Source of the DNA: Paenibacillus sp. RC67
Lineage (GTDB): Bacteria > Bacillota > Bacilli > Paenibacillales > NBRC-103111
NCBI RefSeq assembly: GCF_030020805.1
Contig: NZ_CP125098.1
Span: 4,983,501-5,047,500, forward strand
Direction: 5' to 3'
Length of the DNA stretch: 64,000 nt
Shown here piece by piece: positions 42,162 to 48,632 of the stretch. The position numbers were made by a program, and so were the translations under genes. The notes under the pieces were generated by a model. The model saw nothing but the letters and a program-made list of their open reading frames with translations. It searched no databases and was not told the origin of the DNA. Each line of letters starts with the position of its first letter. Position 1 is the first letter of the stretch.

Positions 42162-43472
42162 TTATTTTGTTTTCGCCTCTTTGATGGCTCTGTTGAGTGA
42201 CTCGTCGAAATCGCGCAACGTCGTATTAATGTCCTTCGTTCCTTTGATGAACTCATTGAAAACCTTACTCGCAATGCTTGCCGTTGGAACTGTCGTCAGC
42301 TTGGAATCGCGGGAAGGAGCCGGCTTTACCGGTTTGTTGATATAGAGTGCACCTGTGTTTTTCCCTTTCAGCATCGCAAAATCCTGACCGTATGCTTTCT
42401 TCACATCTTCATTGTTAAGCACCGTTACCTTTCCAGCTTTACTTGCCGCCAGTTGCATTTCGTAAGACAGAATGAAATCGATAACCTTGAACGCATCTTC
42501 CTTGTATTTGCTGGAGCTCATGATGTAGTAAAACCGGGGATTCAGCTGCGCGTTAGTGGCTTTAGCCTCAGTCATCGTGGGTAGTGAAACCATATCCCAG
42601 TTGACGAAATCGGACGGGAAGCTATCGATTGCTGCGGTTACGTCTGCATGCATAGCGGAGATCCGTTCCTTGGTGAAATCATTCACCTCTTTGACCCGGC
42701 TCCGCTCATCAAGCGGTTTGTCCAGCGGAAGCTGATAAAACCTGCCAAGTGTCGTAAAAATGGATCGCCACTCATCCGTGTTGACCGCTGCCCGATCTTC
42801 CTTAGGATGTAAATAAGGAGCTGCAAGCTGATTATTATCAAATAAATACTGGAAATTCATCGTCATTCCCTTATACTGAACACCGTCAACCACTTTCGTC
42901 AGCTTGACAGACAAATCATAAGCCTCATCCCAAGTCATTCCGTCTTTTGGATAAGGAAGTCCGAATTTGTCAAAAATGTCCTTGTTGTAGTACAACACCG
43001 GGGTAAACGTGGTGACAGGCAGACCAAAATAAGTGCCTCCATAACTCTGCGATGCGCTGCGTATAATGTCCAAATATGCTGGGTCTATCCGGTTAAGATT
43101 GAAGCCTGTTTTTTTGATCATATCAGACAGGTCGTATTGCAAATTCAAATTCACAAGACTGTTATCCAGTGCAGATAAGCCCTGATAATACAGGTCCGGA
43201 CTATCTCCTGCGAGTACGAGGTCCTTAATTTCCTTGCCTTTGTCAGCCCCTTGGAATTCAAAGGATATATACGGATACTTTGCCTTCACCTTGTCAGCAA
43301 TTTCATTTTTAAACCTGTTTTCATAATCCTTGTCCCCCGTATAAAATTTCAACGTAACGGGCTGCTGCTGTTGCTTGATATCTTCTTCGCCAAGAGGGGC
43401 GGAATTACAGCCGGCAAACACTGCCACCGATAAAGCAAGCGTGAATGAGATATAACCGATTTTATTTTGCAT
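42162..43472 (-). CDS. ABC transporter sugar-binding lipoprotein
   Basis: A 436-residue extracytoplasmic solute-binding protein of family 1. Its lipoprotein signal (SVAVFAGC, Cys near 22) anchors it to the membrane. The body has GDSPDLYYQG, YYNKDIFDKFGLPYPKDGMTWDEAY and WDMVSLP, typical of oligosaccharide-binding proteins. ATG 43472 follows GGAGG; the frame to 43520 runs through the leader. It lies downstream of GH88 and should capture oligosaccharides for import. No permease or ATPase gene is adjacent, so these must be elsewhere or lost. A cre-like site lies 50-63 nt upstream. Confidence 0.88.
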   Translation of the reverse strand: MQNKIGYISFTLALSVAVFAGCNSAPLGEEDIKQQQQPVTLKFYTGDKDYENRFKNEIADKVKAKYPYISFEFQGADKGKEIKDLVLAGDSPDLYYQGLSALDNSLVNLNLQYDLSDMIKKTGFNLNRIDPAYLDIIRSASQSYGGTYFGLPVTTFTPVLYYNKDIFDKFGLPYPKDGMTWDEAYDLSVKLTKVVDGVQYKGMTMNFQYLFDNNQLAAPYLHPKEDRAAVNTDEWRSIFTTLGRFYQLPLDKPLDERSRVKEVNDFTKERISAMHADVTAAIDSFPSDFVNWDMVSLPTMTEAKATNAQLNPRFYYIMSSSKYKEDAFKVIDFILSYEMQLAASKAGKVTVLNNEDVKKAYGQDFAMLKGKNTGALYINKPVKPAPSRDSKLTTVPTASIASKVFNEFIKGTKDINTTLRDFDESLNRAIKEAKTK

Positions 43473-43521
43473 ATCCAGATCCTCCTTCGTTAGTACCTGT
43501 ATGTAAGCGTTCCCTTGCATT

Positions 43522-43535
43522 AGAAAGCGTTATCA
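43522..43535. promoter_or_regulatory. cre-like site before the sugar-binding lipoprotein gene
   Basis: AGAAAGCGTTATCA matches the cre consensus TGWAANCGNTNWCA at 13 of 14 positions. It lies between GH88 and the lipoprotein gene, suggesting a separate CcpA-controlled promoter for the latter. Confidence 0.5.
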
Positions 43536-43594
43536 ATTCATCCACTATCATGGCGGTGTAGAAGAGCTTCGGAACGTAGCTTGACATTACTTCA

Positions 43595-44731
43595 TTACCA
43601 GAATAGCTCTGTTTGTCCACGCAGTTTAGCCAAAGCTTCCACGAAATAATAATCGCCATAGATCAATCCAACATCGATATTTTTGTTAGCAGGCCAATGG
43701 CCCGTACCGTGGGGTAGTATGGCTTCGTCGCTTGCATTCCAGATCGCGTAATGATCCGTCATCGACTTCAGAATGCGCTTAGCCGCAGTTTCGTACAATC
43801 GACCTTCTTCCGCAGGCAGCAGCTCCCCGAGCAGCAGCAGACCGCTCGCCGCAATCGCTGAGGCTGAGGAATCTCTGGGAGCATTATCGTTAGTCGTCAA
43901 GCGGAAGTCCCAGTAAGGAACAAGGTCTTCTGGCAAATTGGCCAGGAAAAAGTGGGCCACTTTCTTGCTCCCCTGCAGATACTTATCGTCCTTTGTATAC
44001 TGATAGCAAAGCGCCAAGCCATACAGCGCCCATGCTGCTCCTCTCGCCCACGCCGATTCTGGCGCAAACCCTTGACCACCCAATGCTCCGACGCGTTCGC
44101 CTGTCTCCGGATCGAATTGTACGATGTGGTAGACGGAGCCGTCTTCACGGATAAATTCACGCAGTACGGTGTTGGCATGCTCCACTGCAATATGCTTGAA
44201 CCGCGGGTCTTTTATTTCCTCAGAAGCCCAGAACAGCAAACTCAGGTTCATCGTGCAATCGATGATTGCCCATCCGGTATTGCCGTTCTCGCTTTTCCAA
44301 TTGCTTTGATTCCATGCACGGATGAAATTGCCTCGGATATTGAATCGGCTCGCGAGCCATGCTGCCACCTTCAAAGCACGCAGCTTAGACTCTTTGCTTC
44401 CTGTCAGTTTATAATTAGCCACAGAGGTTAGGCTCCACATAAAGCCGACATCATGATGCAGATTCATATATTCATCAATGCATAGATCCATTTTGCTCTC
44501 GCAAGCCTCAGCTATCCTCTTCAGCTCCTCGTTACCCGAATCTCGGTACATCAGCCACAAGAGCCCCGGCCAAAAGCCGGATGTCCAGAAACTTGGATCC
44601 GTATTATCGTATTTACCTTCTTTGGATACATGCGGAAATCCAGCTCCGATCGTCCGGCTCGTTTGTTCGATTTTTGAAATTACTTTGTTCCATGCCTCGT
44701 CAATCCATAGTTCATTTCGTTCTGCGCACAT
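43595..44731 (-). CDS. GH88 unsaturated glucuronyl hydrolase
   Basis: A 378-residue cytosolic (alpha/alpha)6-barrel enzyme. The two essential Asp residues are in LHHDVGFMW near 92 and WAIIDCTMNL near 155. GFAPESAWARGAAWALYGL and DSSASAIAASGLL are also family-typical. GH88 hydrates the double bond of 4,5-unsaturated uronic acids left by polysaccharide lyases, releasing a keto sugar. This shows that the locus handles lyase products of a uronate-containing, probably sulfated, glycan such as chondroitin, heparin or ulvan. The gene lies just downstream of the decayed sulfatase. Confidence 0.92.
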   Translation of the reverse strand: MCAERNELWIDEAWNKVISKIEQTSRTIGAGFPHVSKEGKYDNTDPSFWTSGFWPGLLWLMYRDSGNEELKRIAEACESKMDLCIDEYMNLHHDVGFMWSLTSVANYKLTGSKESKLRALKVAAWLASRFNIRGNFIRAWNQSNWKSENGNTGWAIIDCTMNLSLLFWASEEIKDPRFKHIAVEHANTVLREFIREDGSVYHIVQFDPETGERVGALGGQGFAPESAWARGAAWALYGLALCYQYTKDDKYLQGSKKVAHFFLANLPEDLVPYWDFRLTTNDNAPRDSSASAIAASGLLLLGELLPAEEGRLYETAAKRILKSMTDHYAIWNASDEAILPHGTGHWPANKNIDVGLIYGDYYFVEALAKLRGQTELFW

Positions 44732-44790
44732 TTTTCGTTCTCTCCTTAGGTTGAGTTGTTAGTCCTGCTGCGTTACAATACCACTCGACT

Positions 44791-45980
44791 TTATATTTTA
44801 AATTGCCCGTAATCTCCCAAAAAGCGGTCATACAAGTCGTCTGGCAATTTAAGCAGATCGTTCGTATTTTGCATGTATTGCCTTAGGCAGTCCAACATCC
44901 TTTCGATCCGGCTGCCATGCTCATCCGACTGAAATGCCAAATTAGTCATTTCCTGCGAGTCATTCTTTACATCGTAAAGCTCTATGAACATTTCATCCTT
45001 GAATATGTCCACGATGAGCTTAAAATCTCCATAGATCACGCATCGTTGGAAGTTGCTCCGCGCCCCGTTGCCATCGAACTGGATGAAGATCCGATCGCGC
45101 TCGAGTCGTTACTGTTCTCCACGTATCAGCGGCATTAAGGACAGACCCGACACACCTTCAGGTGTCTCGATATCGAGATATTCGCTTTCCATATGCGTTC
45201 CCACTCTTCGCGGTTATAAGACGTCCCCAGCATTCCTGTCAAATTGTACAGCTGGAGCGGCGATTGTTTGTCGGCCCACCTACCGACATTATCCGGCAGC
45301 TTCACCTGCTGGATCATCGAATACCACGGCTCCGGAATTTCAAGAGGTGGATGCGGTGCAAGAAACATGGCATTAAGCGCAAATGGCTTATTTCGGTCTC
45401 TATTGCGAAGCGCCTCCAAAGAATCGTTGAGAATGAACCCGTCGAAGAAATAGTCAAGCTCCTCCTCATAACGTCCAATCGTTGGAATCGAATATTTGCG
45501 CATCCGCGTTATTTTACCGAAGGCTAGCTCTCGCACGGGTCCTTGAAATGCCGGTCCTCCCGGTTTATTCTTCCCGTTCGTCTTCAAAAACGCTTCATAC
45601 CGCTTTTCCAGCTGCAGCCAATGGGTTGTGTTGTTATCACTGTGCTCCAGCTTAGGTTCGGTGTACAGGTGCTGCTTGCCGGTATGCCAGCTGTCCCAGT
45701 GATCCTCGAGCAGCTCATACAAGTTCGTATGTCCCGGGCGAACCATGCCATGCTGGTTCTCTTGCTCTGTCCATGGGTTGATCAGCTAGCCCGTTATGTT
45801 AGGATATTTACCGGTAAAAAAAGCTCCCCTGGCAGGAACACATAGAGGCGATGCACAGTAAGCCCGGTCAAACACGACACTCTCTGTTTTCAATTGATTG
45901 ATGTTCGGTGTATGATCGCCTAGTGTATCCCACCGGAGCTGGTCAGCCATAATGATAACGATATTCGGCTTATCGCTCAC
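44791..45980 (-). pseudogene. Second sulfatase, inactivated by a stop and an internal deletion
   Basis: The minus strand encodes a paralog of the sulfatase at 38125-39576. It starts with GTG 45980 and keeps MADQLRWD and CVPARGAFFTGKYP. A TAG at 45788-45786 stands where the intact copy has the Cys of GCLIN. The frame continues to about 45180, then breaks: roughly 105 residues, including the DHGEMLGSHG metal site, are missing. After the junction another frame reads VSGLSLMPLIRG, a TAA at 45111-45109, and FIQFDGNGARSNF to the stop at 44791. With the metal site lost, no active enzyme can form. The downstream GH88 remains intact. Confidence 0.9.
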
Positions 45981-46301
45981 TTGTCGCTCCCTCCCTCATT
46001 TGAATACATTTGTTCGGCATCTCCACGGTAGCTCAAGCGGATTCGACGACCGGCTCCCACCGCCGACTCTCAATGAAGGATGCCACCTTCGTCCGTCACT
46101 TCTTTCGTAACTATGTACTGTCGTGTGCAATCTGTTCCATGTTTCGAATTCCACTCCAGCTCTACAGTCCAAATTCCTGCTGGCGCTCATAAATAAATGA
46201 CTCTAAGATGTTCTAGTCCATACTCTACCTTTGCAAAATGAACGCTGTCGATGAGGTGGAATGGATAAGTCGCAAATGGGCTATGCATATCGGATTCAGG
46301 T
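45977..46301 (-). pseudogene. Decayed gene upstream of the broken sulfatase
   Basis: One frame reads SPFATYPFHLIDSVHFAKVE, YGLEHLRVIYL, a TGA, then APAGIWTVELEWNSKHGTDC, RQYIVTKEVTDEGGILH, a second stop, and RRIRLSYRGDAEQMY. It ends with a TGA overlapping the sulfatase GTG (GTGA at 45980-45977). The coupled stop/start argues that it was the preceding gene of the operon. The start and most of the gene are gone. I do not recognise the family. Confidence 0.4.
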
Positions 46302-46340
46302 TATGATTGAGACATCATTTAGCATAGCATTCGTCCCCCG

Positions 46341-46390
46341 CGTAACGAATGCTCTAATTGTCGTAATACTTGTTATTATGTGTGATTCTA
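46341..46390. promoter_or_regulatory. Paralogous copy of the AraC-gene promoter segment
   Basis: The stretch aligns without gaps to 41211-41260 in front of the AraC gene, with about 36 identities in 50, including TACTTGT and TATGTGTGATT. No AraC gene follows here; only a terminator is found at 46424. This suggests a second regulator gene was deleted. Confidence 0.45.
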
Positions 46391-46423
46391 TTCACAAAGC
46401 GTATAATTCATTTGTTTAATAAA

Positions 46424-46452
46424 AAACCGTCAGGAAAGCTTCCTGACGGTTT
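46424..46452. terminator. Bidirectional intrinsic terminator
   Basis: AAACCGTCAGGA (46424-46435) and TCCTGACGGTTT (46441-46452) form a 12-bp hairpin with loop AAGCT, flanked by A and T tracts. Confidence 0.85.
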
Positions 46453-46462
46453 TATTAACATT

Positions 46463-46550
46463 TTACTTCGTCATTCCTTTCAGCATGTCCCGATACATGC
46501 CCGGATGTACCACACGAGATTCTTATCCAGCAAGAGCTTGTCAATGCTAA
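46463..46550 (-). pseudogene. Tail of a lost gene
   Basis: On the minus strand SIDKLLLDKNLV and then, after a one-base shift, VVHPGMYRDMLKGMTK end in TAA at 46465-46463, 11 nt before the terminator hairpin. The sequence looks like a C-terminus with its own terminator. The family is unknown. Confidence 0.25.
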
Positions 46551-46552
46551 AA

Positions 46553-46582
46553 AACGCCCGGGCTGTTTAGCGGCCGGGCGTT
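46553..46582 (-). terminator. Intrinsic terminator of the YjcZ-like gene
   Basis: On the minus strand AACGCCCGG (46582-46574) pairs with CCGGGCGTT (46561-46553), followed by a T run. It lies 12 nt after the small gene. Confidence 0.85.
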
Positions 46583-46594
46583 AGTGTATACCAA

Positions 46595-46708
46595 TTAGTA
46601 GATAAATCCACGAGTAACAATGACAAGCAGAATGAAAAGTACGAGAATAACACCCGTAGAAGTAAACACACCTGCACAACTGCAACTACCTGCTACTCCT
46701 AATCCCAT
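46595..46708 (-). CDS. YjcZ-like tiny membrane protein (37 aa)
   Basis: A 37-codon gene begins at ATG 46708 after a GGGAGGGAGG region and is followed by its own terminator. The product has a short N-terminal part with two cysteines (GSCSCAG) and one membrane helix (TGVILVLFILLVIVTRGFI). The helix pattern is that of the YjcZ/TIGR01732 family of tiny sporulation-associated proteins of Bacillaceae and Paenibacillaceae. Those usually have Tyr/Gly-rich N-termini; the Cys-Ser-Cys here is less usual. The gene is divergent to a ThiF-like/YcaO operon whose enzymes modify Cys and Ser/Thr in peptides. It could be that system's substrate, which is speculative, or simply a spore protein. Confidence 0.75.
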   Translation of the reverse strand: MGLGVAGSCSCAGVFTSTGVILVLFILLVIVTRGFIY

Positions 46709-47066
46709 TGTGACATCCTCCCTCCCGGTTCTAAGGTATTGTATGTGTTTGTGCCGATCATGGATTGGGCCAAGTCAAAAATTGTTTGAATATCAGGGAT
46801 CATCCGTCGTTACAAACCTCCTACCCCTTTCATATACTAAATTCGCAAAAATTGCTGCGTCTTCATTTGTAATAGGACTCTCCATCTAGATAGTAATCAG
46901 CTGCGCCACGGACTTGCTGCTGAAGATTAAAATGAAACCTTGTCTCGATTACGTAATAAAACAAAGGGCTGCGACATATTTTTACAGTAGATTTAGGGTC
47001 TGGGGATAACGGCATGACCGCGAGCGTTTCTCAAACCGTGTCATGTCATGGATGGAGGTAATACAA
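46709..47066. other. Divergent region between the YjcZ-like gene and the TOMM operon
   Basis: About 360 nt. On the minus strand a 34-codon frame (46803-46699; MIPDIQTIFDLAQSMIGTN...) ends inside the start of the YjcZ-like gene. It has an AGGAGG at 46822-46817, though 13 nt from its ATG. A further frame before it (MESPITNEDAAIFANLVYER...) has no ribosome binding site. On the plus strand only the TOMM promoter region is expected. No Cys-rich precursor ORF was found. Confidence 0.35.
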
Positions 47067-48632
47067 ATGTCATCTCAAGGTGAAGAGGTACTGGCAGTCG
47101 GTTCCGGAACCATCTTGGTCGAGCTGGTTAAAGCATGGTATGAATCGCGTTTATCGAAGCTCTCCATATTGGCAATCAACACATCGCTTGCAGAAGCGGA
47201 GCAGCTTAAGGCGGCCTGGGAACAGGCGCTTCCGAGCAATCCGGAAACATCTCTGGATATTATCCTTGCCGAAGCGGAGGGCGGCGAAGTGAATTGGAAC
47301 GCTGCGATTAGGCCGTTCTCCTTTATTCTGTATGCTGCTCAGCATGACGACCTGAAGGAACTTGAGAAGCTGGAGAAGCTGGAGAAGCTGGAGAAGCTTC
47401 AGAGCGCCTGCTTAGCAGAAAAGAAGCCGCTGCTCCCTGTAATGGATCTACGAGGAATAGGCATCGCCGGGCCGCTGCTGCACCCGGACGGAGACTGCTG
47501 TGGGAAGAGTGCTTGGCGGCGCATTCACGCGTCCGTACTCCCCCCGGGATGGGAATCATACCCTTTCTATGGGATGACCGCTACCCTCTTATCCAATCTT
47601 ATCGTATATGAATGGTACAAGTGGCATGCTGGAGACAGCGAGCCAAATAGCAATAATCATTGTTATATCTTGAATCCGCTCACGCTGGAGGGAAGCTGGC
47701 ATCCGGTTCTTCCGCATCCTTTCTTATCGGGTCACGAAGCGGTCCACATGGCGCCGGAGCTGGAGCGAACCCTTGAATCAGATCAGGAGCCTGATGCGGA
47801 GCAATGGTTTTCTTGGTTCAACGGACTGACCTCCAAGGTGTCGGGCATTTTCCATGTTTGGGAGGAAGGAGCATTGAAGCAGTTTCCGCTGGCACAATGT
47901 CTCGTGCAGCCCGTAGACCCGCTATCCGCAGGCTTTGCGCAGCTTTTGCCGACCATCATTTGCAGTGCTCTGACGCATGTAGAGGCCCGGCGGGAGTCCG
48001 GGCTTGCAGGAATAGAATCCTATGCCGCTCGCATGGCCCCGCTCTGGATACCTCGGCTATCCTCGAGCCAGCAGAAGGACATCAGCATCGGAGCAGGATT
48101 CACGTTTGCCGAAGCGGCTGGGCGCGGGCTGATAGCTTGTTTGACCAAAGAGCTGAACAGACGGACCCTCCATCATGATAGGGTTCTCTCTCGCATGGAA
48201 ATGGTCCGAATTGAAGATGTTCACTGCCGGTATTATTTGCAAGCTCTGAATATTATGGAGGGCGAGATTCTCATTGCATCCGGAGAGCCGCTGCTCGGAT
48301 TTCCGGTCGTGTGGGTTCTCTCGGATAATTCCTGGTATGGCTGCGTAGGCCTTGATATGACCTTAGCGCTTCGCCGATCGCTGCAAAATGCCTTGATGAA
48401 AACGGAAATCGCCGCGGTTGGTGCCATGATATGGAGCGACGATAAGCCGCAACGCATTGCCGTTTCTTCTGCAGCTTCCATAGGTCACGCATCTAGAATG
48501 CTCTCAGCGGTAAAGACCTTGAAGCAGCATCATAAACGGCTGGAGTTCTTCGACATGCGGTGCGAGCCCTTTCTGGAAAAAGGGCCGCTTGAAGTCGTTG
48601 GCGTACTGCTCGGTGAGGAGGCATCTCTATGA
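47067..48632 (+). CDS. Putative thiazole-containing bacteriocin maturation protein (ThiF/E1-like, TIGR03693-like)
   Basis: A 521-residue protein. The N-terminal part (VLAVGSGTILVELVKAWYES) resembles the nucleotide-binding start of ThiF/E1-like proteins. The middle and C-terminal parts match the bacteriocin-maturation family found next to YcaO enzymes in bacilli, where it stands in place of the SagC-type partner and presents the precursor to the cyclodehydratase. It lacks an obvious catalytic Cys or zinc tetrad of its own. Residues near 100-112 consist of an EKL tandem repeat, encoded by four near-identical 9-bp units. The ATG at 47067 follows GGAGGT; the ORF opens earlier at 47043 without a site. 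It overlaps the YcaO gene by 4 nt. Confidence 0.72.
   Translation: MSSQGEEVLAVGSGTILVELVKAWYESRLSKLSILAINTSLAEAEQLKAAWEQALPSNPETSLDIILAEAEGGEVNWNAAIRPFSFILYAAQHDDLKELEKLEKLEKLEKLQSACLAEKKPLLPVMDLRGIGIAGPLLHPDGDCCGKSAWRRIHASVLPPGWESYPFYGMTATLLSNLIVYEWYKWHAGDSEPNSNNHCYILNPLTLEGSWHPVLPHPFLSGHEAVHMAPELERTLESDQEPDAEQWFSWFNGLTSKVSGIFHVWEEGALKQFPLAQCLVQPVDPLSAGFAQLLPTIICSALTHVEARRESGLAGIESYAARMAPLWIPRLSSSQQKDISIGAGFTFAEAAGRGLIACLTKELNRRTLHHDRVLSRMEMVRIEDVHCRYYLQALNIMEGEILIASGEPLLGFPVVWVLSDNSWYGCVGLDMTLALRRSLQNALMKTEIAAVGAMIWSDDKPQRIAVSSAASIGHASRMLSAVKTLKQHHKRLEFFDMRCEPFLEKGPLEVVGVLLGEEASL
47364..47399 (+). repeat. Four tandem 9-bp repeats in coding sequence
   Basis: GAGAAGCTG occurs at 47364, 47373 and 47382, and GAGAAGCTT at 47391. 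They encode Glu-Lys-Leu repeats, a likely helical spacer. Copy number is prone to slippage and would change length in steps of three residues. Confidence 0.9.

Noticed and set aside
46924..47018. Short frames on both strands (MKPCLDYVIK... plus; MPLSPDPKST... minus) as TOMM precursor candidates
   Set aside because: They have one Cys at most, no ribosome binding site and no repeated Cys, Ser or Thr motif.
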